64,000 nt of DNA, from NCBI RefSeq assembly GCF_000725485.1, contig NZ_KL647033.1, forward strand, positions 1 to 64,000. The letters are read 5' to 3'. This document shows positions 46,853 to 55,420 of this stretch, piece by piece. Origin of the DNA: Nonomuraea candida. Its GTDB lineage: Bacteria > Actinomycetota > Actinomycetes > Streptosporangiales > Streptosporangiaceae. Every line of letters begins with the position of its first letter. The stretch's first letter is position 1. Under the pieces are notes generated by a model. It ran no database searches, was not told the origin of the DNA, and worked only from the letters and a program-made list of their open reading frames with translations. Position numbers and translations under genes: made by a program.

Positions 46853-47845
46853 ATGCGGATCGAGCCCATCGCCATCGCCGACCGGCCGGACGACCTCGTG
46901 GAGGACGAGCTGTCGGCGGGCCTGTACACCGCGTACGCGTCCGGCCACACCGACGACGCCGGCCCCCGGCTGACCGCCGCCCAGTTCCGCCGCGACATCT
47001 ACCTCAACACCCCCGGCGCGCGTGCCGAGGCGTGGGCGATGGTCGAGGGCGGCAAGGTGGCCGGCGGCTACGCCCTGTCGCTCTCCCGGCTCGACAACCG
47101 CCACATGGCGTGGGTCTTCCCCCTCGTCGTACGCCCCGAGCACCGCGGCCGCGGGCTGGGCGGCGCGCTGTTCGAGCACGCGCTCGACCGCGTGCGCGCG
47201 CACGGCCGCACGCTCCTGCTCACCGAGACCCCCGCCACCGGCGCCGGCGCCCGCTTCGCCCGCGCGCACGGCATGACGGTGGCGCTCGTCGAGGCGCGCC
47301 GCACGCTCGACCTGCGCAAGGCCGACTGGGCGGCGCTGGAGCGCCTGACGCCCCGGGTCGAGGGCTACAGCCTGGAGCGCTGGATCGGCCCGGCCGGCCC
47401 CGAGCTGCTGCCCGACCTGGCCACGCTCATGGGCGGCATGAACGACGCGCCGCGCGACGGCGGCGTCGAGGCGGCCGACTTCAGCGTCGAGCGCCTGCGT
47501 GTGCGCGAGGAGCGCATCCCCGCCGGCGGCCAGACCTGCTACACCACGATCGCCCGCCGCGACTCCGACGGCGCGCCCGCCGGTTACACGCGCATCGTGC
47601 TCGACGCCGCCCGCTCCGACGGCTGGGCCGGCCAGGGTGACACGACGGTGCTGCGCGAGCACCGGGGCCGCCGCCTGGGCCTGCTGCTCAAGCTGGCCAA
47701 CCTGTTCTGGCTGCGGGAGCGGGAGCCCCACGTCGAACGCGTCATCACCTGGAACGCCACCTCCAACTCCCCCATGCTCGCCATCAACGAGGCCATGGGC
47801 TTCGAGCTCTTCGACGAGTGGCACGAGTGGCGGCTCACACTGTGA
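46853..47845 (+). CDS. tandem-GNAT acetyltransferase
   Basis: 330 residues with two GNAT domains. The first has the acetyl-CoA loop VVRPEHRGRGLGGALFEHAL (about residue 95). The second has LREHRGRRLGLLLKLANLFW followed by TSNSPMLAINEAMGF. Bidomain GNATs of actinobacteria include mycothiol synthase and antibiotic-modifying enzymes; the acceptor here is unknown. ATG 46853 is chosen, with ATG 46835 an alternative in frame. Confidence 0.88.
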   Translation: MRIEPIAIADRPDDLVEDELSAGLYTAYASGHTDDAGPRLTAAQFRRDIYLNTPGARAEAWAMVEGGKVAGGYALSLSRLDNRHMAWVFPLVVRPEHRGRGLGGALFEHALDRVRAHGRTLLLTETPATGAGARFARAHGMTVALVEARRTLDLRKADWAALERLTPRVEGYSLERWIGPAGPELLPDLATLMGGMNDAPRDGGVEAADFSVERLRVREERIPAGGQTCYTTIARRDSDGAPAGYTRIVLDAARSDGWAGQGDTTVLREHRGRRLGLLLKLANLFWLREREPHVERVITWNATSNSPMLAINEAMGFELFDEWHEWRLTL

Positions 47846-47894
47846 ACTCCACGGCCATTCAGCATCCGGCGCTCGCGGGTTAACCTGACGATCT

Positions 47895-50042
47895 ATGACC
47901 TTGAGAGACGGGGATCCGCGGCAGGTGGGGCCGTACACCCTGCTCGGCCGGCTGGGCGAGGGCGGCATGGGGGTCGTCTACCTGGCTCAGGCGCCCGACG
48001 GGGCGCGGGTGGCCGTCAAGCTGATCCACGCCAGGCTGGGCGCGCGGGCGGACTTCCGGTGGCGCTTCGCCCGCGAGGTGGCCGCCGCCCAGCGGGTCGC
48101 CCGCTTCTGCACCGCTCCCGTGCTGGACGCCGACGTGGTCGGGGACCTCGCCTACCTGGTCACCGAATACGTCGAGGGCCCCAGCCTCAGGGACGCCGTG
48201 GAGACCGGCGGGCCGCTGCGGGGCTCGGCCCTGGACGGCCTGGCGGCGGCGATGGCGATGGCCCTGCGCGCCATCCACGGGGCCGGGGTCGTGCACCGTG
48301 ACCTCAAGCCGTCCAACGTGCTGCTGTCGCAGGTGGGCCCCAAGGTCATCGACTTCGGCATCGCGCAGCTCGCCGACGCGGAGATGAGCAGCGAGATCAT
48401 GGGGACGCCCGTCTACATGTCGCCCGAGCAGGTGGCGGGCGGCCCCGTCGGCCCGGCCTCCGACATCTTCTCGTGGGGCGGCACCCTCGCCTTCGCCGCC
48501 GGGGGCGCGCCGCCGTTCGGCACGGGGCCGGTGCCCACGGTCCTCATGCGCATCGTCAACGACCCGCCCGACCTGCGCGGCCTGTCCGGCCCGCTGCGCG
48601 ACCTGGTGGCCGCGGCCCTGGCCAAGGAGCCGGCCGGCCGCCCGACGGCCCAGGACCTGATGGACCGCCTGAGCGCGGGGGGCACGAGCGTCCCCGGCGG
48701 TGCGAGCGTCCCCGGCACGAGCGCCCCGAGCGGCCCGGGCACCCCGAGCGGCCCGGGCCCGGCCTTCCCCAAGGGTCACGCCCCGGCCACGGGAGCCGCT
48801 CCCGGCCGGACCCCGGCCACGGACGGGCCGTCGCCAGAGGCGCCCTCGTCTTCAGGACGGCGCAGGCGCGGGCTGGTGGCCGCCACCGCCGCCGCGCTCG
48901 TCGCGGTGGCCGGCGTCTCCGCCGCCGTGGCCCTGCGCGACGACCGCCCGGCCACCGGCGCCCGCCCCTCGGAAACGGCGGAGCAGGCCGCCGGCAGCCC
49001 CACCGCCCGCGGCTCCGCGCGGCCCACCGGCAACCCGCTGCGGGCCGGGCCCGGCGTCACCTTCTACGCCCCCGAGGAGCCCGGCGCCGCCCGCCAGGCG
49101 AGCCTCTGGCAGGACGACCGCCCGCAGGACGCCGAGCTGATGCGCAGGCTGGCCCGCGTCCCCTACGCCATCCGCCTCAACCAGCCGGAGGTCAGGGCGA
49201 AGGTGGCCGGCACGGTCACGGCGGCCGAGCAGGCGGGCGGGGTCCCCGTCTTCCTGCTGAGCTTCATGCCGGGCAACGAGTGCCACCCCACGACCGCCGA
49301 GGCCATGCCCGCGTACCAGAAGTGGGTCGCCGGCGTGGCCCGCCAGATCGGCGACTCCCCCGCGGTGGTCATCCTGGAGCCGGGCAGCCTGGTCAGGGTG
49401 CCGGGCACCGAGCAGTGCGACGGGCCGGGCTCGCCGCAACAGCGTTACCAGGACGTCCGCCAGGCCGTGCGCACCCTCAAGGCCAACCCGAACACGGCCG
49501 TCTACCTCGACGGCAGCCAGGACTACTGGCCGGGCACCGAGATCATGGCCGGGCGGCTGATCGACGCCGGGATCGAGCAGGCCGACGGGTTCTTCGTCAA
49601 CACCGGCGGCTACCAGCGCACGGACAAGAGCGTCGAGTACGGCAAGGCGCTGTCGGCCTGCATCGCCGTCCGGCTGGCCACGGGCGGGAAGGAGTGCCCG
49701 CAGGACGCCGGCGTGGACCCGGCGGCCATGCCGCACTTCGTGGTCGACACCAGTAGGAACGGCCGGGGCTCCTGGGCCCCGGACAAGCACTACGAGGACC
49801 CGCAGACCTGGTGCAACCCGCCGGGCCGGGGCGTCGGCGACCGGCCCACGACCGAGACGGGCGAGGAGCTGGCCGACGCCTACCTGTGGATCTCGCGCGC
49901 GGGCACGTCCAACGGCCGCTGCCGGCGGGGCACGGACGGCGAGCAGGACCCCGAGCGCGGCGTGGTCTCCCCGCCGAGCGGCGAGTGGTGGGGCGAGCTG
50001 GCGCTCGAACGGGCGAAGAACGCCGTCCCGCCCCTGCGCTGA
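47895..50042 (+). CDS. receptor Ser/Thr kinase with a degenerate GH6 cellulase ectodomain
   Basis: 715 residues. Residues 12-262 are a complete Hanks-type kinase: GRLGEGGMGVVYLA, Lys42, HRDLKPSN (D136), DFG (153-155), GTPVYMSPEQ. A Pro/Gly/Ser linker and one membrane helix (about 326-347) follow. Residues 378-712 are outside the cell and match GH6 glucanases (DTSRNGRG, WCNPPGRG, GEWWGELALERAKNA). The catalytic residues are replaced: EPD is EPG (G497), RDC is NEC (461-463), and the WIKxPGExDG loop reads WISRAGTSNG (665-674). This looks like an inactive cellulase used as a binding sensor for a glucan or other ligand. GTG or ATG 47895; monocistronic. Confidence 0.9.
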   Translation: MTLRDGDPRQVGPYTLLGRLGEGGMGVVYLAQAPDGARVAVKLIHARLGARADFRWRFAREVAAAQRVARFCTAPVLDADVVGDLAYLVTEYVEGPSLRDAVETGGPLRGSALDGLAAAMAMALRAIHGAGVVHRDLKPSNVLLSQVGPKVIDFGIAQLADAEMSSEIMGTPVYMSPEQVAGGPVGPASDIFSWGGTLAFAAGGAPPFGTGPVPTVLMRIVNDPPDLRGLSGPLRDLVAAALAKEPAGRPTAQDLMDRLSAGGTSVPGGASVPGTSAPSGPGTPSGPGPAFPKGHAPATGAAPGRTPATDGPSPEAPSSSGRRRRGLVAATAAALVAVAGVSAAVALRDDRPATGARPSETAEQAAGSPTARGSARPTGNPLRAGPGVTFYAPEEPGAARQASLWQDDRPQDAELMRRLARVPYAIRLNQPEVRAKVAGTVTAAEQAGGVPVFLLSFMPGNECHPTTAEAMPAYQKWVAGVARQIGDSPAVVILEPGSLVRVPGTEQCDGPGSPQQRYQDVRQAVRTLKANPNTAVYLDGSQDYWPGTEIMAGRLIDAGIEQADGFFVNTGGYQRTDKSVEYGKALSACIAVRLATGGKECPQDAGVDPAAMPHFVVDTSRNGRGSWAPDKHYEDPQTWCNPPGRGVGDRPTTETGEELADAYLWISRAGTSNGRCRRGTDGEQDPERGVVSPPSGEWWGELALERAKNAVPPLR

Positions 50043-50054
50043 CCCCGCGCTGCC

Positions 50055-50142
50055 CCTGCGCCGGCCCTGCGGCGGCCCTGCGGCGGCCCTGCGCCGGCCC
50101 TGTGCCGGCCCTGTGCCGGCCCTGTGCCGCCCCTGCCGCTGA
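50055..50142 (+). repeat. 11-bp tandem repeat downstream of the kinase
   Basis: About eight copies of CCTGYGSCGGC spaced exactly 11 bp apart fill the gap after the kinase stop. Later copies carry T in place of C at the fifth base. The 11-bp period is close to one helical turn; no hairpin or coding sense is evident. The following 160 bases to 50305 hold the promoter region of the transporter gene. Confidence 0.75.
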
Positions 50143-50305
50143 ACCTGCGCCGACCCCGCGCAGGTTGCGCCCGCGTTAAAGGGGCGTAAAGAACTCATGT
50201 TAAGCGGACGTTAGATCTGGGCCCGGCTCCCTTGTCCGAACAACCTTCCGGCATAAGGCTCTGACCAGCAATGACTCCCTCAGAAGCCCCCCAGGAGGTT
50301 CGTCC

Positions 50306-51631
50306 GTGAGCTCCGTGAGCAAGGCACGCGTGCCGTGGAAGGCCGTGCTCGGCGGCTCTGTCGGCAATCTGGTCGAGTGGTACGACTGGTTCGTCTACAG
50401 CAGTTTCGCCGTCTATTTCGCCGCCTCCTTCTTCCCTGAGGGGAACGACACGGCCAAGCTGCTCAACACCGCGGCCATCTTCGCCGTCGGCTTCTTCATG
50501 CGCCCGCTGGGCGGCTGGCTGCTCGGCCGCTACGCCGACAGGAAGGGCCGCAAGGCGGCGCTCACGCTCACCGTCACCCTGATGTCGGCCAGCGCGCTGC
50601 TGATCGCGATCGCGCCGACGTACGAGTCGGTCGGCTACTTCGGCGCGCTGGTGCTGGTCGTGGCCCGCCTGCTGCAGGGCCTGTCGGTGGGCGGCGAGTA
50701 CGCGGCCAGCGCCACGTACCTCACCGAGGCCACCCCGCGGGGCCGGCGCGGCTTCGCCTCCAGCTTCCAGTACGTCTCCATGACCGCCGGCCAGCTCGTC
50801 GGCCTCGGCCTGCAGATCATCCTGCAGAACACGATGTCCAGGGAGGCCCTGAGCTCCTACGGCTGGCGCATCCCGTTCGTGGTGGGCGCGGCGGCCGCCG
50901 CGGTCGTGTTCTACCTGCGGCGCAACCTCCTGGAGACGGAGGCGTACGACGAGGAGGAGCGGGAGGCCGGGCAGTCCGGCGAGCGCGGCACGATCAGGGA
51001 GCTGCTCGCCCACAAGAAGGAGGCGCTGCTGGTCATCGCGCTGACGATGGGCGGCACGGTCGCGTACTACACCTACACCACCTACCTCACCAAGTACCTC
51101 TCCAACACCGCCGGCCTGGCCAAGGAGACCGCGACGCTGGTGAGCTTCTGCGCGCTGTTCATCTTCATGTGCCTGCAGCCGCTGGCGGGCGGGCTGTCGG
51201 ACCGGATCGGGCGCAGGCCGCTGCTGATCACGTTCGGGATCGGGTCGATGCTGAGCACGGTGCCGCTGATGACGGCGCTCGGCGGCGCGCAGGGCTTCGG
51301 CGGCGCGCTGGTGCTCTCGCTGATCGGCCTGGTCATCGTCACGGGCTACACCTCGATCAACGCGGTGGTCAAGGCCGAGCTGTTCCCGACGAACGTGCGC
51401 GCCCTCGGCGTGGCGCTCCCCTACGCCATCGCCAACGCCCTGTTCGGCGGCACCGCCGAGTACGTGGCGCTGTGGTTCAAGGACAGCGGCATCGAGTCCG
51501 GCTTCTTCTGGTACGTCTCCGGCTGCGCCGCCGTGTCCCTCGTCGTCTACCTGACCATGCGGGAGACCAGGGACGCCGCCCTCTCCCGGGCCGAGCAGGC
51601 GATGGAGAACGCGCCGGTCTCCCGCGTCTAA
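50306..51631 (+). CDS. MFS metabolite:H+ symporter (MHS family)
   Basis: 441 residues, twelve helices. The MHS hallmarks are GNLVEWYDWFVYSSFAVYFA, the loop GRYADRKGRKAAL and LLQGLSVGGEYAASATYLTEATP. Members carry dicarboxylates, 2-oxoglutarate, citrate or betaines with protons. GTG 50306 has AGGAGG at 50293-50298. The two-component genes follow by nine bases, so it is probably the target and operon partner of that system. Confidence 0.9.
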   Translation: MSSVSKARVPWKAVLGGSVGNLVEWYDWFVYSSFAVYFAASFFPEGNDTAKLLNTAAIFAVGFFMRPLGGWLLGRYADRKGRKAALTLTVTLMSASALLIAIAPTYESVGYFGALVLVVARLLQGLSVGGEYAASATYLTEATPRGRRGFASSFQYVSMTAGQLVGLGLQIILQNTMSREALSSYGWRIPFVVGAAAAAVVFYLRRNLLETEAYDEEEREAGQSGERGTIRELLAHKKEALLVIALTMGGTVAYYTYTTYLTKYLSNTAGLAKETATLVSFCALFIFMCLQPLAGGLSDRIGRRPLLITFGIGSMLSTVPLMTALGGAQGFGGALVLSLIGLVIVTGYTSINAVVKAELFPTNVRALGVALPYAIANALFGGTAEYVALWFKDSGIESGFFWYVSGCAAVSLVVYLTMRETRDAALSRAEQAMENAPVSRV

Positions 51632-51640
51632 CCTGGGCGT

Positions 51641-52306
51641 ATGCGGGTTCTCCTGGTCGAGGACGACGATCGGCTCGCCTCCGCCCTGACCACCGCCCTG
51701 GCCCGGCACGGCCATCAGGTCCTCCGGGCGGGGCTGGCCGTCGACGCGCTCCGCCTGGCGGGGGGCGTCGACTTCGTCCTGCTCGACCTGGGGCTGCCCG
51801 ACATGGACGGGCTCGACGCGCTGCGCCGGCTGCGGCGGGTCTCGGCGGTGCCGCTGATCGTGGTGACGGCCCGTACCGAGGAGCGCGAGGTGCTGCGCGG
51901 CCTGCGGTCGGGAGCCGACGACTACCTGGTCAAGCCGTTCCGTACGGTCGAGCTGATGGCGCGCATGGAGGCGGTGGTGCGGCGCGGCACCCGCCCGCGC
52001 CCGCCGCGCGACGACGTGGTGACCGTCGGAGACGTCCGCATCGACCTGGAGGGCAGGCAGGTCACGGTGGCGGGCGAGCCGGTGACGCTGACCCGGCGCG
52101 AGTTCGACCTGCTGGCGCTGCTGGCGCGCGAGCCCGGCGTGGTGCGCGGCAGGGAGGAGATCCTCGACGAGGTGTGGGGCGACCCGCTGCTGTCGGCCTC
52201 GCGCTCGCTGGACGTGCACGTGGCCAACCTGCGCTCCAAGACCGGGCGGCCGGGCCTGGTGGAGACGCTGCGCGGGACCGGTTACCGGCTGGGCTCGACG
52301 GCGTGA
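51641..52306 (+). CDS. OmpR-family response regulator
   Basis: 221 residues. The receiver has the acidic pair (VEDDD), phospho-acceptor Asp in FVLLDLGLPDMDG, and the switch Thr and Lys (VVTAR, LVKPF). A winged-helix trans_reg_C domain follows (TRREFDLLALLAREPGVV; SLDVHVANLRSK). GTGA overlap with the kinase gene. It probably controls the upstream symporter. Confidence 0.93.
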   Translation: MRVLLVEDDDRLASALTTALARHGHQVLRAGLAVDALRLAGGVDFVLLDLGLPDMDGLDALRRLRRVSAVPLIVVTARTEEREVLRGLRSGADDYLVKPFRTVELMARMEAVVRRGTRPRPPRDDVVTVGDVRIDLEGRQVTVAGEPVTLTRREFDLLALLAREPGVVRGREEILDEVWGDPLLSASRSLDVHVANLRSKTGRPGLVETLRGTGYRLGSTA

Positions 52307-53643
52307 ACTCCCGGCTGGTGGTCACGTTCACGACGCTGATCGTGTTCCTGGTGGCGGCGCTGGCGGTGCCGCTGGGCCTGGCCTACGCCTCCCACCGGAC
52401 CAACCGGCTGCTCCTCGACCGCCGCGCCGACGCCACCCGCTTCGCGGAGCTGGCCGACCAGGCGGCGCGCGACGACGACCGCACGGGGCTGGTCGCCGAG
52501 ATCAACCGCTACGCCGACCTGTACGGCGCCGCCGTCCGCGTCCGTGACCGCGACGGCTCGGTGCTGTTCACCGCCGGCCGGTTCGAGGCCGACGAGCGCG
52601 ACGCGCTGCGCCTGGCCCTGTCGGGCCGCACGACCGAGGACCTGCCCACGATCACCCCGTTCGGCCCGGCCACGGTGCTGCTGGCCGAGCCGGCCGGCCG
52701 GGACGCGCAGCTGTCCGGCGTGGTGCTGCTGCAGGCGCCGGCCGACCGGGCGCGGCTGGACGTGACGCTGGTGTGGGCCGCGGTGGCACTCGGGGCGCTG
52801 GCCGCGCTGGCCTCCTCGGTGGTCGCGGCCAGGAGGCTGGCCCGCTGGATCCTGCGGCCGGTCACCGAGCTGGACCGCACGACGCGGGAGATCGCGCGGG
52901 GCCGGCTGGACGCGCGGGCGCATCCCGGGGTGGGGCCCTCGGAGCTGCGGCGGCTGGAGGAGCGCTTCAACGCGATGGCCGACGCGGTGGCGGGGGCGAT
53001 GGAGCGGCAGCGGGCGTTCGTGGCCGACGCCTCGCACGAGCTGCGCACCCCGCTGACGGTGCTCGGGCTGCGGCTGGAGAACCTGGAGCCGCATCTGCGC
53101 GGCGAGGGCACGGCCGAGTTCGAGGAGGCGATGGCGGAGCTGGACCGGCTGACGCTGCTGGTGGAGGACCTGCTGGCGCTGGCCAGGGTGGAGGCGGGGG
53201 CGGGCGTCGAGAGCCGAGAGGTCGAGCTGGGGCCCCGGCTGGCGGCGTGGACCGAGGTGTACGCCGCCAAGCACCTCCACCTGGTCACCGACATTCCCGA
53301 GAAGTCCGTCGTGCCGGAGGCCGCGGCCAGGATCGCCGACATCGCCCTCGACAACGCCCAGAAGTTCGTCCCCCCGGACGGCACCGTCACCGTCACCCTG
53401 GATGACGGGGTGCTGCGGGTCGCCGACGACGGCCCCGGGCTGTCCGAGGAGGAACGCGCTGAAGCCCTGAGCCGCTTCTGGCGCTCGGGCGCACACGCCA
53501 ACGTCCCGGGCAGCGGCCTGGGCCTGGCCATCGCCACCGAACTGGCCCGATCGTGCGGCGCCACGCTGCGCCTGCTCCCCGCCGAGCCCCACGGCCTGGT
53601 CGTGGAACTCCAGCTACCGCATCAGCCGTACACCGACCGGTAG
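52303..53643 (+). CDS. sensor histidine kinase
   Basis: 446 residues from GTG 52303. Two membrane helices (about 5-27 and 150-172) enclose an extracellular domain. A HAMP linker follows, then HisKA with the phospho-His in FVADASHELRTPL, and HATPase with N (DIALDNAQKF), G1 (VADDGPGL) and G2 (GSGLGLAIA) boxes. The 3' end overlaps the convergent TAXI gene by 22 bases. The ligand may be delivered by that TAXI protein, as seen in other tripartite sensing systems. Confidence 0.93.
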   Translation: MNSRLVVTFTTLIVFLVAALAVPLGLAYASHRTNRLLLDRRADATRFAELADQAARDDDRTGLVAEINRYADLYGAAVRVRDRDGSVLFTAGRFEADERDALRLALSGRTTEDLPTITPFGPATVLLAEPAGRDAQLSGVVLLQAPADRARLDVTLVWAAVALGALAALASSVVAARRLARWILRPVTELDRTTREIARGRLDARAHPGVGPSELRRLEERFNAMADAVAGAMERQRAFVADASHELRTPLTVLGLRLENLEPHLRGEGTAEFEEAMAELDRLTLLVEDLLALARVEAGAGVESREVELGPRLAAWTEVYAAKHLHLVTDIPEKSVVPEAAARIADIALDNAQKFVPPDGTVTVTLDDGVLRVADDGPGLSEEERAEALSRFWRSGAHANVPGSGLGLAIATELARSCGATLRLLPAEPHGLVVELQLPHQPYTDR

Positions 53644-54533
53644 TAGCGGGCGGCGCCCGGGTGCAGGGGGACGGTGCCGGTGCCGATGGCGTAGCGCTCG
53701 TCCAGCCGGCCGCCGGGGGCCGACGGGGCCTGGAGACGGTCGCGGGCGAGGAAGAGGGTCTCGGTGATCGTGTACGCCAGGTCGTCCGGCAGCGAGGCCC
53801 GGCACATCAGGTAGCTGGGGGTGCCCACGGTCGGCACGGAGGTGGCGCCGCCGTAGGCGCCCGCGGGCACGGAGGCGTGCTCGTAGACGGGCCCGTACGC
53901 GCGCCGCAGCACCGGCACCAGCGGCTCCAGCGGCAGCAGCCGGAGGTCGTCACGGGCGGCCAGCGCGGGCGTGGGCACGCCGCCCGACCAGAAGAACGCC
54001 TCGATCCGCCCGCGCAGCAGCGCCTCGACGGAGGTGTCCAGGTTGAGCCGGACGGCCCGGGGCGGGCGCTCCAGCCCGGCGGCGGCCAGCACCCGCGTGG
54101 CGGTGACCGCGGTGCCCGACCCCTCCACGCCGATGGACACGGCCCGCCCCGACAGCTGCCGCACCTCGGTGACGCCCGAGGTCGCGGGGACGACCAGGTG
54201 CACGTAGTTCATGTACATCCGGGCCAGCGCGGTGACGGGCTGGTGGCGCACGCGTACGGCGTCGGCGGCGCTGTCGGCCAGCGCGAAGCCCGCGTCGGCG
54301 CGCCCGTCGGTCATCATGGTGAGGTTCTGCACGCTCGCGGCGGTCCCCATCACCCGCGTCCGCACCCCGGCGCGCCGCAGCTCCTCGGCCAGCCGGTCGC
54401 CCAGCGGCCGGTACGGCCCGCCCGCCAGCCCCGTCGCCAGTCGCAGCTCCCGCCGCCCGTCATCCCCCTGTGAGCACCCGGACATCGCCGCCACGGCGAT
54501 CGCCCCGAGCAGGGAACGGCGGGATATCGACAT
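53622..54533 (-). CDS. TAXI family solute-binding lipoprotein
   Basis: 303 residues. The signal MSISRRSLLGAIAVAAMSGC has a twin-arginine motif and a lipobox cysteine. The mature domain is TAXI-type (LRLATGLAGGPYRPLGDRLAEEL; VGTAASVQNLTMM, in context). TAXI proteins normally feed TRAP transporters with glutamate or organic acids. No TRAP permease is present here, while a symporter and a two-component system are adjacent. It may present the ligand to the sensor kinase. Confidence 0.88.
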   Translation of the reverse strand: MSISRRSLLGAIAVAAMSGCSQGDDGRRELRLATGLAGGPYRPLGDRLAEELRRAGVRTRVMGTAASVQNLTMMTDGRADAGFALADSAADAVRVRHQPVTALARMYMNYVHLVVPATSGVTEVRQLSGRAVSIGVEGSGTAVTATRVLAAAGLERPPRAVRLNLDTSVEALLRGRIEAFFWSGGVPTPALAARDDLRLLPLEPLVPVLRRAYGPVYEHASVPAGAYGGATSVPTVGTPSYLMCRASLPDDLAYTITETLFLARDRLQAPSAPGGRLDERYAIGTGTVPLHPGAARYYRSVYG

Positions 54534-54559
54534 GAATTCACGTTAGCCGGTGGAACAGA

Positions 54560-55297
54560 ATGGACGATGTGACGACCGCCCGCCTGCGCATCGCCCCCGA
54601 ACTGCGGATGTTCCTGCCCGCCGGCCGCCGCCACGAGTGGCAGGACGTGACCGCCGGCACCACCTCCACCCTGGGCCACCACGTCGAGTCGATCGGCGTC
54701 CCGCTGACCGAGGTCGGCCCCATGGTGGTGGCCGGCCGGGGCGTGCCGCCCTCGTACCAGCTCGTTCCCGGCGACGTGGTGGACGTGCACCCCGTCCCCC
54801 GGCCCCAGCAACTCCCCCACGAGCCGCGCTTCCTGCTGGACGTGCACCTGGGCACGCTGGCGCGGCGGCTGCGCCTGCTGGGCATCGACACCGCCTACCA
54901 CAACGACATGGACGACCCGGCGCTGGTGGTGCAGGCCAACGAGGAGCGGCGGGTGCTGCTCACGCAGGACCGCGGCCTGCTGCGCCGCCGCGCGCTGTGG
55001 CTGGGCGCGTACGTGCGCGGCTCGGCCCCCGACGACCAGCTCCGCGACCTCCTGGAGCGCTTCGCCCCGCCACTGCGCCCGTGGACCCGCTGCACGGCCT
55101 GCAACGGCGTCCTGGCGCCGGTCACGAAGGACGAGGTCGAGCCCGTGCTGGAGGCCGGCACCCGCCGCAACTACGACGCCTACGGCCGCTGCGCCTCCTG
55201 CGGCCAGGTCTACTGGCACGGCGCCCACAGCGGCCACCTGGAGGAGATCGTACGGTCGGCCCGAACCTGGGCCGGAACCACGGCAAGAACCGGGTAA
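54560..55297 (+). CDS. Mut7-C RNase domain protein with ubiquitin-like N-terminus
   Basis: 245 residues. Residues 1-80 resemble the Mut7-C ubiquitin-like domain (RLRIAPELRMFLPAGRRHEW). Residues 90-235 are the Mut7-C PIN-type RNase fold (FLLDVHLGTLARRLRLLGIDT, VLLTQDRGLLRRRAL). A zinc ribbon follows (RCTACNG and RCASCGQVYWHGAH). The family is predicted to act on RNA, but substrates are not established. GTG 54569 is an alternative start. Confidence 0.87.
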   Translation: MDDVTTARLRIAPELRMFLPAGRRHEWQDVTAGTTSTLGHHVESIGVPLTEVGPMVVAGRGVPPSYQLVPGDVVDVHPVPRPQQLPHEPRFLLDVHLGTLARRLRLLGIDTAYHNDMDDPALVVQANEERRVLLTQDRGLLRRRALWLGAYVRGSAPDDQLRDLLERFAPPLRPWTRCTACNGVLAPVTKDEVEPVLEAGTRRNYDAYGRCASCGQVYWHGAHSGHLEEIVRSARTWAGTTARTG

Positions 55298-55420
55298 CAG
55301 CGCGACCGGCGAACCGGCTCCGGTAGACGCCGCCGGCCGAACGGCGCGGCCCGGCCGCCTTGATCCGCGGCCGGGAGCTTCCAAGAGCCACAGCGTAGAC
55401 GCCGATGGCCGGATGGTCAT

